This document shows positions 34,496 to 44,614 of a stretch of 50,768 nt of DNA, piece by piece; within the stretch, counting starts at the first letter, position 1, and the number at the start of each line of letters is the position of its first letter. This stretch comes from Geomicrobium sp. JCM 19038 (GTDB taxonomy: Bacteria; Bacillota; Bacilli; Bacillales; Marinococcaceae). Under the pieces are notes generated by a model. That model had not been told where the DNA came from. It worked only from the letters and a program-made list of their open reading frames with translations, and did no database searches. Location: assembly GCF_000698125.1 (NCBI RefSeq), contig NZ_BAXA01000018.1:1-50768 (forward strand), in the 5' to 3' direction. Made by a program: the position numbers and the translations under genes.

Positions 34496-35500
34496 CTACT
34501 CTTCGTGCAACACGGTCTCAATGGCTTTATAGATGCGTGTTGCATTCGGGATATAATGTTCTTCAATTGAAAAGAAAGGAACGTGAACATCGTAACCAGT
34601 AACCCGAACAATCGGATTTCGAAGAGAAAAGAGTGCTTTATCGTTAATGAAAGCGATGAGTTCAGCACCAAACCCACTCGTTTTGTGTCCTTCATGGACG
34701 ATCACTACTCTTCCGGTTTTCTCCACCGATTCAAGAATCGTTTGTTCATCGAGAGGATACAACGTACGTAGATCGACGACTTCCACGTTGACATTGTCGT
34801 TCTCTTTTGCCTGTTTAGCAGCAGCAAGTGCAGGGCTTATCATATTGCCATAAGCAAGAATTGTGACGTCTTCTCCCGTTGTAAGGGTCGATGCCTCACC
34901 AATCTTTACGGAATATTTCTCACTCGGTACTGTCGCTCGTGTAGAGCGGTACGTGCGCATCGGTTCCATAAACAGCACAGGATCAGGGTCTTCAATCGCA
35001 GAAATTAACAGTCCTTTTGCATCATAGGCGTTAGAAGGGATAACAACTTTTAATCCTGGTAGATGTGTAAACATCGCTTCCATACTATCGGAGTGCAATT
35101 CAGGAGCATGAATGCCGGCGCCATATGGAGCGCGAATAACCATCGGTACGGTAAAAGCCCCAAGCGTACGTGTTCGAATTCGTATAGCATGTGAAACAAT
35201 TTGTTCAAATGCAGGGTAAATAAAACCTTGGAATTGCATCTCTGCAATCGGTTTAAAACCGTTAAGGGCAAGCCCGATACTCGTTCCGATAATGCCTGAT
35301 TCAGCCAGAGGTGTATCGATGACACGATGCTCTCCGAACTGTTCAAGCAGACCGTCCGTTGCACGAAATACACCGCCGTTTACACCGATATCCTCTCCGA
35401 GAATCATCGTCGTCGGGTCTTCTTCTAACATGATCTTTAATCCATCTGTAATGGCTTGCACCATCGTTAATTCTTTGGTTTGTTGTAAAGAACTCGTCAT
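34496..35500 (-). CDS. 2-oxoacid dehydrogenase E1 beta subunit
   Basis: 334 residues with an intact frame: 'LGEDIGVNGGVFRATDGLLE', 'TPLAESGIIGTSIGLALNGF' and 'IRAPYGAGIHAPELHSDSME' are the transketolase-like pyrimidine-binding and adjacent motifs of PdhB/BkdAB subunits. The C-terminal transketolase domain follows ('EGHKTSGFGAELIAF'). ATG 35500 overlaps the E1alpha stop by 4 bases. Substrate (pyruvate or branched-chain 2-oxoacids) cannot be fixed by sequence alone. Confidence 0.92.
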   Translation of the reverse strand: MTSSLQQTKELTMVQAITDGLKIMLEEDPTTMILGEDIGVNGGVFRATDGLLEQFGEHRVIDTPLAESGIIGTSIGLALNGFKPIAEMQFQGFIYPAFEQIVSHAIRIRTRTLGAFTVPMVIRAPYGAGIHAPELHSDSMEAMFTHLPGLKVVIPSNAYDAKGLLISAIEDPDPVLFMEPMRTYRSTRATVPSEKYSVKIGEASTLTTGEDVTILAYGNMISPALAAAKQAKENDNVNVEVVDLRTLYPLDEQTILESVEKTGRVVIVHEGHKTSGFGAELIAFINDKALFSLRNPIVRVTGYDVHVPFFSIEEHYIPNATRIYKAIETVLHEE

Positions 35501-36591
35501 GAAGTGACCTCCTTTTGAAACTGTTGATGTTGTTCTCGCAGTGAAGGTGTTTGATCTTCAAATACATGGTCAAACATATCATGTGGATTCGGCTCTTCTG
35601 CACGCTCAAATCGTTCTACGGCTTCATCAATTTCCATCGCAATCTCATGTGTCGCATCTTCAATCTGTTGCTCATCAAAGACACCTTCTTGGCGAAGGAA
35701 TCGCTCGAGCCGAAGAAGACAATCTTCATCGCGACGTTCTTCATTAATACTTTGATCGCGATACTTTGTAGGATCATCTGCTGTCGTATGTGCTCCGTAA
35801 CGCCACGTGACAGCTTCAATTAATGTTGGTCCATCTCCACGACGTGCTTTTTCAACTGCGTACGCCATTACTTTGTAAACGGCTAGTACATCATTACCAT
35901 CAACGCGAATGCCTTCAATGTCATATGCGAATGCTTTTTGAGCAATCGTTCTTGATTTCATTTGCTTGTGAATCGGGACACTTATTGCAAAGTGATTGTT
36001 TTGGCAAAAGAAAATCGTCGGTGTGTTGAAAGCGCTTCCAAAATTTAATCCTTCATGAAAATCGCCTTCTGAAGTAGCGCCATCTCCAAAATAGGCAATT
36101 GCAACTCGGTCCTGCCCTTTTAAACGTTCAGCCCATGAAGCACCAACAGCGTGTAACAATTGTGTAGCAATGGGAACGGAAGGAGGTAAGATGTTTAACC
36201 CAGCAGGTGGGACACACCCATCGATTCTTCCTTTCCAATAACGAAATATCGTCTCTAATGAATGACCATAGGTCATCGTTGCTGCGTGGTCACGATACGT
36301 CGGAAACATCCAATCTCCTTGTTGAAGAGCGGATGCACTCCCAATTTGAGCAGCCTCTTGGCCTTCAAAAGGAGCGTATGTGCCGATCCGACCTTGACGT
36401 TGTAAGTTAATCGCTTTTCTGTCAAACATGCGTGCTCGAAGCATTTGTTTGTAAAACGAAAGAAGTAATGTTACATCGTACTCTTCTTCAGTAAATGCTT
36501 TACTACCATCTGGTTGAATCATTCTAAGAAGTGGATAGTCATGGTCCATTCGTTCTAATTGATCGAGATAAGAAGAAAGGGATGTTGTCAA
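35497..36591 (-). CDS. 2-oxoacid dehydrogenase E1 alpha subunit (PdhA-like)
   Basis: 364 residues from TTG 36591 after GGAGGCG. TPP-binding motif 'GDGATSEGDFHEGLNFGSAF...NN' is at about 170-195. The substrate-side motif 'NLQRQGRIGTYAPFEGQEAA' is nearer to PdhA than to BkdAA, and 'RYGAHTTADDPTKYR' carries the phosphorylation-loop region. It leads the operon; the 287 bases upstream hold no gene and no clear SigA promoter. Could be an alternative pyruvate dehydrogenase or one for phenylpyruvate or branched-chain acids given neighbours. Confidence 0.9.
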   Translation of the reverse strand: MTTSLSSYLDQLERMDHDYPLLRMIQPDGSKAFTEEEYDVTLLLSFYKQMLRARMFDRKAINLQRQGRIGTYAPFEGQEAAQIGSASALQQGDWMFPTYRDHAATMTYGHSLETIFRYWKGRIDGCVPPAGLNILPPSVPIATQLLHAVGASWAERLKGQDRVAIAYFGDGATSEGDFHEGLNFGSAFNTPTIFFCQNNHFAISVPIHKQMKSRTIAQKAFAYDIEGIRVDGNDVLAVYKVMAYAVEKARRGDGPTLIEAVTWRYGAHTTADDPTKYRDQSINEERRDEDCLLRLERFLRQEGVFDEQQIEDATHEIAMEIDEAVERFERAEEPNPHDMFDHVFEDQTPSLREQHQQFQKEVTS

Positions 36592-36878
36592 AACGACGCC
36601 TCCTTAGTCCAGAAAAAGTATCACAATATTATATCGGACTATGTTAATACTGTAATAATAACGAAAGACGAATCAAAATGTCAATAATCTTTAGAAAATT
36701 CAACATCATTTATAATTAAATAATATGCTAGGGGTTTGGGGGATTGAAGCTTTAAAGTGATGAAGAGTACTAAACAAAAACCTTTCATTTCAGAATTGTT
36801 GGTAAGAAAACAATAATATATAACAAAAATAACAACTCCGTAAATAAAACGAATAATAAAAACGAGAAAAAACGTATC

Positions 36879-37136
36879 TTATGTAAAAGCGACATCTGTA
36901 ATTTGTTCAAATGGAATGAAAAAGAACGTTGGGTCTTGATTAAAGACAACGCGATTGCTTTCGTGATCTACTTCTACGCATGTACCGTGTAAATGAGCGG
37001 CCATTTCTTCTTTGAGAATTGAAATGGTAAGTGGAATACTTCTATAAAGAGCGGTCTCTAATTGCTCAATGACTAATTTTTGTTCAATATTCGTCGAAAC
37101 CTCTTTTTCTAAATAAGAATAAGGGTGTAAATACAT
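36879..37136 (-). CDS. YolD-like protein under a LexA box
   Basis: 85 residues; 'IPLTISILKEEMAAHLHGTC' followed by 'VEVDHESNRVVFNQDPTFFF' and 'IPFEQITDV' resembles the C-terminal strand region of YolD-like proteins ('G.I..ID...R.L.L......I.F.DI..I'). YolD-like genes in Bacillus are often paired with a DNA polymerase Y-family gene (uvrX/yqjW) in SOS operons, but none is here. ATG 37136 follows GGAGTGG and a perfect LexA box lies 40 bases upstream. Family call is moderate; SOS control is well supported by the box. Confidence 0.6.
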   Translation of the reverse strand: MYLHPYSYLEKEVSTNIEQKLVIEQLETALYRSIPLTISILKEEMAAHLHGTCVEVDHESNRVVFNQDPTFFFIPFEQITDVAFT

Positions 37137-37176
37137 CGTCGATCCACTCCTACTAAATAGTTAATGTTATTATATA

Positions 37177-37190
37177 CGAACATATGTTCT
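37177..37190 (-). promoter_or_regulatory. LexA box upstream of the YolD-like gene
   Basis: CGAACATATGTTCT matches the Gram-positive LexA operator CGAACNNNNGTTCG except for the last base, with the symmetrical ATAT centre of strong sites. It lies 41-54 bases upstream of the YolD-like start. Confidence 0.8.
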
Positions 37191-37233
37191 TTTGCAATCG
37201 TTTTATATTGTCAGAAAAGTTGTCAAAAAACGG

Positions 37234-37262
37234 TTGACCGTCATTTCACTTAGCGGTATGAT
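37234..37262 (+). promoter_or_regulatory. SigA promoter of ilvE
   Basis: TTGACC (37234-37239) and TATGAT (37257-37262) with a 17-base spacer, about 80 bases upstream of the ilvE start. Confidence 0.7.
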
Positions 37263-37342
37263 AGACAACAACATCGATGTACTCGTGAGAGAAACAAATG
37301 GTTTTGTACGGTGTACATTTACTGAAGTTTTGAGGTGATCGT

Positions 37343-38244
37343 ATGGAAGAAGAACAGCAGTGGATATTTATGAACGGCGAGTTCGTACGCAAGCATGAAG
37401 CGAAAGTTAGCGTTTATGATCACGGATTCTTATACGGCGATGGCGTGTTTGAAGGGATTCGTACGTACGACAACAATATCTATAAATTAAAAGAACATCT
37501 CATTCGTCTTTTTGAATCAGCAAGATCAATCATGATGGAAATTCCGTATTCATTAGATGAAATGACAGAAATTGTAGTCGATACGGTTCGTAAGAATGAT
37601 TTAGAGAATGCGTACATTCGAGTCGTCGTCTCTCGTGGGGTCGGCAATTTAGGATTAGACCTAGATCATGTGGAACACCTCAAGTTATTGTAATTGCAGA
37701 AGAACTAGCACTATTTCCGAAAGAACTTTATAAGACGGGGATTGAAATTGTCAGTGTAGCAACAAGAAGGAACCGCCCTGATGTGCTTAGTCCGAAGGTT
37801 AAATCACTTAATTATTTGAACAATATATTGGTGAAGATTGAGGCCAATCTTGCAGGCGTTCCTGAAGCGTTGATGTTAAATGATGAAGGCTACGTTGCAG
37901 AAGGCTCTGGTGACAACATTTTTATCGTAAAGAATGGTGTGCTTTACACACCACCGGGATACGTTGGCGCCCTCGAAGGAATTACGAGGCAAGCAATTAT
38001 TGATATTGCAGATGACTTAATGTACACCGTAAAAGAACAACCGTTTACGAGGCATGACGTCTATACAGCAGACGAAGTATTCTTAACCGGCACAGCTGCA
38101 GAAGTCATTGCTGTCGTTAAAGTCGATGGACGTGTGATCTCTGATGGCAAACCAGGTCAAGAAACCATTCGATTAACTGAGGCGTTTCGTGAGAAGATTT
38201 TGCAAGACGGAACACCGGTTTACGAAAAAGAAATGAAAGCATAA
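37343..38244 (+). CDS. ilvE: Branched-chain amino acid aminotransferase, frame broken near 37668
   Basis: Class IV PLP aminotransferase. 'KVSVYDHGFLYGDGVFEGIR' at 21-40 and, in the second frame, 'SLNYLNNILVKIEANLAGVP' with the PLP-binding Lys (K in VKSLNY region), 'EGSGDNIFIV' and 'TGTAAEVIAVVKVDGRVI'. The frame shifts where GATCATGTGG (about 37668) lacks one C; adding it gives 'DPCGTPQVIVIAEE' and 300 residues. It interconverts Leu, Ile and Val with their 2-oxoacids. Has its own promoter and precedes the T-box leader of ilvB, so it is a separate transcript. Confidence 0.92.
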
Positions 38245-38339
38245 CAAAAAAATTTAGAATAACTATGTTTTATATTCATACTTGTGGTAACATATCTATC
38301 AATCGAACATTCGAAATTCGTATAATTGAATGACATAAA

Positions 38340-38612
38340 ACGTTGAAGAGGATAAGTAGTCGAAAGACATTTACTTCACAGAGAGCCGAGGGATGCTGAG
38401 AACCCGGCAGTAAAGCTTAAGATGAACTCCCCTCTGAGTGCAGCGATGAACATAAGTAGTGGCTGCCGGTCAGAACAACGATCTGATCGTTACGAAAAAG
38501 ACGCAAATCGGTTGCGTCATGAGCCAGCACTTTGGTGCTGGGAATTAGGGTGGTACCGCGAAACCTTTTCGCCCCTTTTGTCGAACAGACGTGAGGGATG
38601 AAAAGGTTTTTT
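38340..38612 (+). promoter_or_regulatory. Leucine T-box leader upstream of ilvB
   Basis: The leader carries the T-box sequence AGGGTGGTACCGCG at 38547-38560 and a GAACTCC specifier-loop segment (38424-38430) whose central CTC is a leucine codon. Its terminator stem is AAACCTTTTC (38561-38570) with GAAAAGGTTT (38600-38609) and a T7 tail; antitermination uses the T-box bulge. As in B. subtilis ilv-leu, uncharged tRNA-Leu pairing with the specifier and T-box should let transcription run into ilvB-leuD. A TATAAT at 38321-38326 may be the -10 box. Confidence 0.92.
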
Positions 38613-38675
38613 TATTTTATTTTTTCGTAAATGTTGAGTGGACAGATTACGATACGCGATGAAGGAGGAAAAGAG

Positions 38676-40406
38676 ATGAGTATGGATCTCGAGGTGGAAG
38701 CGAAGATGCAAGCTGCCGAACAAACAGATACGCAAATGAGTGGTAGTCAGATGATTCTGCAATCTCTCGTTGAAGAGGGAGTCGATATCATATTCGGCTA
38801 TCCTGGCGGTGCAATTTTGCCAACCTATGATGAGATTTACAAAAAGGGGATACGCCACATTCTTGCTCGTCATGAACAAGGTGCCATTCACGCTGCGGAA
38901 GGGTATGCAAGGGTTTCAGGAAAAGCCGGTGTATGCATCGTCACATCAGGTCCTGGCGCTACGAATGTCGTAACGGGTATTGCTGATGCAATGATTGATT
39001 CTTTGCCGCTGATCGTCATTTCAGGTCAAGTTGCTACAAATGTTATTGGTACAGATGCTTTTCAAGAGGCTGATATGGTTGGAATTACAATGCCAATTAC
39101 GAAACACAACTTCCAAATTCGTGACGTTCAAGAAATACCAACCGTAATGAAGCAAGCTTTTCATATTGCGACAACGGGTCGACCAGGTCCAGTACTCATC
39201 GATCTTCCAAAAGACGTATCTACAAATGTCGGAACATTTAATTATCCTAAGCATATTGAATTGCCTGGATACCAACCGACTGTACAGCCTAATCGATTGC
39301 AGATTAAAAAACTGAACGCGGCGATTAAAGAAGCAAAGCGTCCAGTCATTCTCGCAGGAGCAGGGGTTTTACTTTCAGGTGGATCATCTGAACTGGCAAC
39401 TTTCGCAAAAACTCGAAACATTCCAGTTGTTACAACGCTTTTAGGACTTGGAAGTTTTCCTGAGTCTGAGGAGCTTTCACTTGGAATGGCAGGAATGCAT
39501 GGGTTGTATACAGCGAACATGGCACTTCATGAAAGTGATCTATTAATCAACATCGGAGCACGATTTGATGATCGTCTTACTGGTAATCTTGATCATTTTG
39601 CACCGAACGCCACGATCGCACATGTTGATGTAGACCCAGCTGAAATTGGTAAAAACATCGACACGGATATTCCGATTGTAAGTGATGCCAAGCGAGCGCT
39701 TGAGATTCTAAATACTAGTAAAGAAGAGAACGACGGGTTTACAGCGTGGCATGAACACCTCACCTCGTATCAAAAAGAAAATCCACTGTGGTACGAAGAA
39801 GACGGTGAAACATTAAAGCCACAAAAACTACTTGAATTGATTTATGAGGAAACAAATGGTGAAGCAATTGTTACAACCGATGTTGGGCAACATCAAATGT
39901 GGACTGCACAGTACTATCAATTTGATGAGCCAGACCATTGGGTAACATCAGGGGGACTTGGCACGATGGGTTTTGGTTTTCCAGCAGCAATCGGGGCACA
40001 ATTTGCTAAACCTGACAAAGCTGTCGTTGCAGTCATTGGAGACGCTGGATTCCAGATGACGTTGCAAGAGCTATCGATTCTTCAAGAGCTGAATTTACCT
40101 GTAAAAATTGTCATCGTAAATAACGCTTCGCTCGGTATGGTTAGACAATGGCAACAATTGTTCTATGAAGAGCGATATTCTCATTCATTGTTTCCGATTC
40201 AGCCTGATTTCATTAAATTAGCTGAAGCGTACAACATACCAGGTTTTAAAGTGGAGAATCCAGATGAAGCTCGAGATGTTTTAAAGAAAGGGCTTGAGAT
40301 GGATGGCCCGGTGCTCTTTGATTTTCGTGTCACATCTTTAGAAAATGTCTATCCGATGATTGCACCTGGGAAAGGTCATCAAGAAATGGAGGGGGTTAAA
40401 CCATGA
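38676..40406 (+). CDS. ilvB: Acetolactate synthase large subunit
   Basis: 576 residues from ATG 38676, seven bases after GGAGG. '[20 protein letters not shown]' and '[20 protein letters not shown]' carry the catalytic Glu region; '[20 protein letters not shown] ... NN' is the TPP/Mg motif; '[12 protein letters not shown]' is the family domain link. FAD-binding centre intact. Makes acetolactate and acetohydroxybutyrate. First gene of the T-box-controlled operon; its TGA overlaps ilvN's ATG by 4 bases. Confidence 0.95.
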   Translation: MSMDLEVEAKMQAAEQTDTQMSGSQMILQSLVEEGVDIIFGYPGGAILPTYDEIYKKGIRHILARHEQGAIHAAEGYARVSGKAGVCIVTSGPGATNVVTGIADAMIDSLPLIVISGQVATNVIGTDAFQEADMVGITMPITKHNFQIRDVQEIPTVMKQAFHIATTGRPGPVLIDLPKDVSTNVGTFNYPKHIELPGYQPTVQPNRLQIKKLNAAIKEAKRPVILAGAGVLLSGGSSELATFAKTRNIPVVTTLLGLGSFPESEELSLGMAGMHGLYTANMALHESDLLINIGARFDDRLTGNLDHFAPNATIAHVDVDPAEIGKNIDTDIPIVSDAKRALEILNTSKEENDGFTAWHEHLTSYQKENPLWYEEDGETLKPQKLLELIYEETNGEAIVTTDVGQHQMWTAQYYQFDEPDHWVTSGGLGTMGFGFPAAIGAQFAKPDKAVVAVIGDAGFQMTLQELSILQELNLPVKIVIVNNASLGMVRQWQQLFYEERYSHSLFPIQPDFIKLAEAYNIPGFKVENPDEARDVLKKGLEMDGPVLFDFRVTSLENVYPMIAPGKGHQEMEGVKP

Positions 40407-40921
40407 TCCGCACTATCACTGCAACGGTTAATAACTCTTCCGGTGTTTTGAATCGCATTACCGGTTTATTTGCTAGACGTCAATTTAACATTGAAAGCAT
40501 CACAGTCGGTGTAACCGAAAACCCTGAAATTTCTAGAATGACGTTTGTTGTAAACGTCGATAACGACCGGGCACTTGACCAAGTGATTAAGCAGTTAAAC
40601 AAACAAGTTGACGTTTTAAAAGTAAGAGACATTTCAGGAGACACCATTGTTGCTCGTGAACTCGCATTAATTAAGGTTGTGAGTACACCGCAAAATCGAA
40701 GTGAAATTGAAACACTGGCGAGCCCGTTTCGAGCGTCCATTGTCGATGTTGGCAGAGATTCTGTGACACTCCAAGTTACAGGTGACCACCAAAAAGTCGA
40801 AGCGCTCATTGATTTGTTAAAGCCCTACGGCATTAAAGAATTAGCAAGAACAGGTGCAACAGCGCTTAAGAGAAGTTCAAAGTCGCAATCTCAAGAATTA
40901 AAGTATTCCTTTATTCAATAA
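40403..40921 (+). CDS. ilvN: Acetolactate synthase small (regulatory) subunit
   Basis: 172 residues. An N-terminal ACT domain '[20 protein letters not shown]' and '[20 protein letters not shown]' binds valine for feedback inhibition; the C-terminal ALS_ss domain follows ('[20 protein letters not shown]'). Frame intact. Partner of ilvB, to which it is coupled by an ATGA overlap. Confidence 0.95.
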   Translation: MIRTITATVNNSSGVLNRITGLFARRQFNIESITVGVTENPEISRMTFVVNVDNDRALDQVIKQLNKQVDVLKVRDISGDTIVARELALIKVVSTPQNRSEIETLASPFRASIVDVGRDSVTLQVTGDHQKVEALIDLLKPYGIKELARTGATALKRSSKSQSQELKYSFIQ

Positions 40922-40952
40922 AAAATTTAACTACAAATTAGGAGAGATAAAA

Positions 40953-41975
40953 ATGGCTACAGTATATTACAACACAGACATCAATGAATCAGTATTAGAA
41001 GGTAAGACAGTTGCAGTAATCGGTTACGGGTCTCAAGGACACGCACACGCATTAAATATGAAGGAAAGCGGCGTAGATGTTATTATTGGACTTCGTCGTG
41101 GACGTTCTTGGGAGAAAGCTGAAGAAGACGGTTTCCACGTATATGAAGTAAATGAAGCAGCAGAAAAAGCAGATATTATGATGCTTGCACTTCCTGATGA
41201 AGCTCAACCATCAATCTATGAAAATCATATTAAGCCAGCGCTTACGAGCGGTAAGTCACTCGTATTCGCACACGGTTTCAACATTCACTTTAGTCAAATT
41301 CAACCACCTGAAGACATCAATGTTTTTATGGTAGCGCCTAAAGGACCTGGTCATATCGTTCGTCGTACGTACGAATCTGGTGCAGGCGTACCAGCGCTTT
41401 ATGCAATTTACCAAGATCCACACGGTGAAGCGAAAGAACTCGCACTCGCTTATGCGAAGCAAATTGGTGCAGGTCGCGCAGGGATCATTGAAACAACATT
41501 CCAAGAAGAAACAGAAACGGATCTTTTCGGTGAGCAAGCGGTACTTTGCGGTGGTACATCGGCACTCGTAAAAGCAGGTTTTGAAACACTTGTAGAAGCT
41601 GGATATCAACCTGAAGTTGCGTACTTCGAGTGTCTTCATGAATTGAAACTCATCGTAGATTTGATGTACGAAGGTGGACTTGAGTACATGCGCTATTCAA
41701 TTTCAGATACAGCTCAGTGGGGTGACTTTGTTGCAGGACCACGGATCGTAACGGATGAGACGAAAGCTGCAATGAAAGAGATTCTTACAGACATTCAAAC
41801 AGGAAAGTTTGCACACGGTTGGATTGTTGAAAACCAAGCGAACCGCCCTCAGTTCAATGCAATTAACAAGCGTGAGCACGAGCATCAACTAACTGAAGTT
41901 GGGCAAAAGCTTCGTGAAATGATGCCATTTGTAAAACACGATCAAAAAGGAGTGATTTCGCGTGCGGGAAATTGA
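40953..41975 (+). CDS. ilvC: Ketol-acid reductoisomerase
   Basis: 340 residues, class I length. NADPH fingerprint '[20 protein letters not shown]' with '[11 protein letters not shown]' (Arg and Ser for the phosphate), '[20 protein letters not shown]', and '[20 protein letters not shown]' with Mg-binding Asp and Glu. Converts acetolactate to dihydroxyisovalerate. Ends 14 bases inside leuA. Confidence 0.96.
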   Translation: MATVYYNTDINESVLEGKTVAVIGYGSQGHAHALNMKESGVDVIIGLRRGRSWEKAEEDGFHVYEVNEAAEKADIMMLALPDEAQPSIYENHIKPALTSGKSLVFAHGFNIHFSQIQPPEDINVFMVAPKGPGHIVRRTYESGAGVPALYAIYQDPHGEAKELALAYAKQIGAGRAGIIETTFQEETETDLFGEQAVLCGGTSALVKAGFETLVEAGYQPEVAYFECLHELKLIVDLMYEGGLEYMRYSISDTAQWGDFVAGPRIVTDETKAAMKEILTDIQTGKFAHGWIVENQANRPQFNAINKREHEHQLTEVGQKLREMMPFVKHDQKGVISRAGN

Positions 41976-43509
41976 TATTTTTGATACGACATTGCGAGAT
42001 GGAGAACAACAACCAGGCTTGAATTTGAATCTCGATGAAAAGCTCGAAATCGCCAAGCAACTCGATCGCCTAGGCGTAAATATTATCGAAGCAGGTTTTC
42101 CTGCTTCGAATGATGGTGACTTTCACTCGGTTCAAAAGATTGCAAGAGCGGTAAAAAACAGCACCGTAACTGGGCTCTCTCGTGTCGTGAAAAAAGATAT
42201 CGACACTGCATACGAAGCACTAAAAGATACAGCTAATCCGAGGATTCATATTTTCATTGCGACCTCCGACATTCACATTAAGCACAAACTATTAATGACA
42301 CAACAAGAAGTGCTTGATGCTGCTGTAGAAGCTGTACGCTATGCGAAACAGAAGTTTCCTGTCGTCCAGTTTTCAGCAGAAGATGCTTGTCGCACGAGTT
42401 GGGATTTCCTAACTAAGATCTCGTCTGAAGTTATTCGAGCAGGTGTTGATGTAATTAATTTGCCAGATACGGTAGGTTACACGACACCTAATGAAATCAA
42501 AGCGATGTTCCAACATATGAAACAGCATGTTCATGACGTAGAGAAGATTAAGCTATCTGCTCATAATCATGATGATTTAGGAATGGCTGTTGCAAACTCT
42601 TTAGCAGCAATTGAAGGTGGCGCAGACCAAGTTGAGTGTACGATTAATGGCATCGGAGAACGAGCAGGAAATGCGTCTTTAGAAGAGATTGCTGTTGCAC
42701 TGCAAATTCGAAAAGACTATTACGCGGCGAACTCAACGTTAAAGCTTAACGAATTGAAGCGCACGAGTAATCTCGTCAGTAAGTTGACGGGGACGATTGT
42801 GCCTGGCAACAAAGCAATTGTTGGTGCAAATGCATTTGCCCATGAATCTGGCATCCACCAAGACGGGGTGCTTAAAGAGAGCACAACGTACGAAATTATT
42901 ACGCCAGAGCTCGTTGGTGTTGAGAAGAATAGCTTGCCTCTAGGAAAGCTTTCTGGCAAGCATGCTTTTAAAACAAAAATTACCGAACTCGGTTTTGAGT
43001 TAGAAGAAGAAGACTTAAAACGTGTATTTAAAGCATTTAAAGATCTTGCACACAAAAAGAAAAGTGTGACAGATGACGATATCTTTGCTTTATTAACAGC
43101 AGAGAAATCAGGTAGTCAAAGTGGTATGTATGAGCTGAAAAGTTTACAAGTAAATGTCGCAACTCAAGAGAACGTCATTCAAACGGCGACCGTTATTGTT
43201 CGCACGCCAGACGGTGAAGAAATTCAAGAAGCGGCGACGGGTAAAGGAAGTGTCGAAGCCGTTTATAACACACTCTCGAGATTAATCGGTGAACCGATAC
43301 AGCTTGAAGATTATCGTATCCAATCTGTAACAGGTGGAGAAGATGCACTTGCTGAAGTTGTTGTACACCTCACTTACAATGACGAGTCATCACTTGGGCG
43401 CGGTACAGCGCATGATGTGCTAGAAGCTTCTGCATTTGCTTATTTAAATGCAGTAAACCGAATTATTAGTGGTAATCCAACAAAAGAACCGATCGAAGAG
43501 TTAGTGTAA
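41962..43509 (+). CDS. leuA: 2-isopropylmalate synthase
   Basis: 515 residues from GTG 41962, nine bases after AAGGAG. '[20 protein letters not shown]' is the catalytic R-D motif, '[20 protein letters not shown]' with metal-binding His pair, and the C-terminal LeuA dimer domain (about 390-510) is the leucine feedback site. First step of leucine synthesis from 2-oxoisovalerate. Overlaps ilvC by 14 bases. Confidence 0.96.
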   Translation: MREIDIFDTTLRDGEQQPGLNLNLDEKLEIAKQLDRLGVNIIEAGFPASNDGDFHSVQKIARAVKNSTVTGLSRVVKKDIDTAYEALKDTANPRIHIFIATSDIHIKHKLLMTQQEVLDAAVEAVRYAKQKFPVVQFSAEDACRTSWDFLTKISSEVIRAGVDVINLPDTVGYTTPNEIKAMFQHMKQHVHDVEKIKLSAHNHDDLGMAVANSLAAIEGGADQVECTINGIGERAGNASLEEIAVALQIRKDYYAANSTLKLNELKRTSNLVSKLTGTIVPGNKAIVGANAFAHESGIHQDGVLKESTTYEIITPELVGVEKNSLPLGKLSGKHAFKTKITELGFELEEEDLKRVFKAFKDLAHKKKSVTDDDIFALLTAEKSGSQSGMYELKSLQVNVATQENVIQTATVIVRTPDGEEIQEAATGKGSVEAVYNTLSRLIGEPIQLEDYRIQSVTGGEDALAEVVVHLTYNDESSLGRGTAHDVLEASAFAYLNAVNRIISGNPTKEPIEELV

Positions 43510-43529
43510 TAAAGAATTGAGGGGAAAAG

Positions 43530-44600
43530 ATGGTAAAGAAAATTGCAGTTCTTCCAGGTGATGGCATCGGACCAGAAGTAATTGAAGCTGCTGTTCATGT
43601 TCTAAAAGCCGTTGCAAAAAAAACGAATCAACAATTTGAATTCCATTACGGAAATATTGGAGGGGTCGCCATTGATGAAGAAGGAGACCCCTTCCCCTCT
43701 TCAACTGAGGAGCTATGTAAATCGAGTGATGCGGTATTGTTAGGAGCGGTAGGTGGTCCGAAATGGGATCAAAATGAACCCACTCTTCGACCTGAAAAGG
43801 GCTTGCTTGCAATGAGAAAGAACTTAGGACTGTTTGCGAACTTACGTCCGGTCAAAGCGTATGGTCCACTACTTGATTCATCTCCACTGAAACGAGAAGT
43901 TGTTGAAGATGTGGACGTACTGATTATGCGTGAACTTACAGGCGGCATTTATTTTGGTAAACACGAACGTGAACAAGTAAATGGTGAATGGCAAGCGCTG
44001 GATACGTTAACGTATTCAGAATCTGAGATTACTCGTATTGCCAAAAAAGCATTCGAAGCAGCTAAATTACGAGATCAACGTGTCGTTTCTGTCGATAAGG
44101 CAAACGTATTGGAGTCGAGTCGATTGTGGCGAGAAGTGGTAGATCGTATGAAAACAGATTACCCTGATGTAACGGTTGAGCATATGCTCGTCGATAACGC
44201 TGCCATGCAGCTCATTCACGGACCAAGCCAGTTCGATGTTATATTGACAGAGAACATGTTCGGTGACATTTTAAGTGATGAAGCTTCAATGCTGACCGGT
44301 TCTCTAGGGCTGTTGCCATCTGCAAGTTTAGGAGACCAAGGTGTCGGTTTGTTTGAACCGATTCACGGATCTGCTCCAGATATCGCAGGTCAGAATATTG
44401 CAAATCCTTTAGCTGCTATTGCTTCTACTGCGATGCTTTTAAAATACGGGTTTGAGATGGATGACGAAGCAAAAGCCATTGACGATGCCATTTTGAAAGC
44501 GTTAGAAGCAGGGTATCGTACGAAAGATATTGCGACTGAGCAAGGTGCTGTTTCTACAACGACGGAAATGACAGAAGCAGTTATAAAAGCATTACGATAA
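43530..44600 (+). CDS. leuB: 3-isopropylmalate dehydrogenase
   Basis: 356 residues. '[20 protein letters not shown]' at the start, '[20 protein letters not shown]' with the catalytic Tyr, and '[20 protein letters not shown]' with metal Asp residues. ATG 43530 follows GAGGGG. Oxidises and decarboxylates isopropylmalate to 2-oxoisocaproate. Frame intact. Confidence 0.96.
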   Translation: MVKKIAVLPGDGIGPEVIEAAVHVLKAVAKKTNQQFEFHYGNIGGVAIDEEGDPFPSSTEELCKSSDAVLLGAVGGPKWDQNEPTLRPEKGLLAMRKNLGLFANLRPVKAYGPLLDSSPLKREVVEDVDVLIMRELTGGIYFGKHEREQVNGEWQALDTLTYSESEITRIAKKAFEAAKLRDQRVVSVDKANVLESSRLWREVVDRMKTDYPDVTVEHMLVDNAAMQLIHGPSQFDVILTENMFGDILSDEASMLTGSLGLLPSASLGDQGVGLFEPIHGSAPDIAGQNIANPLAAIASTAMLLKYGFEMDDEAKAIDDAILKALEAGYRTKDIATEQGAVSTTTEMTEAVIKALR

Positions 44601-44614
44601 GGAGGAGTCGTGTG

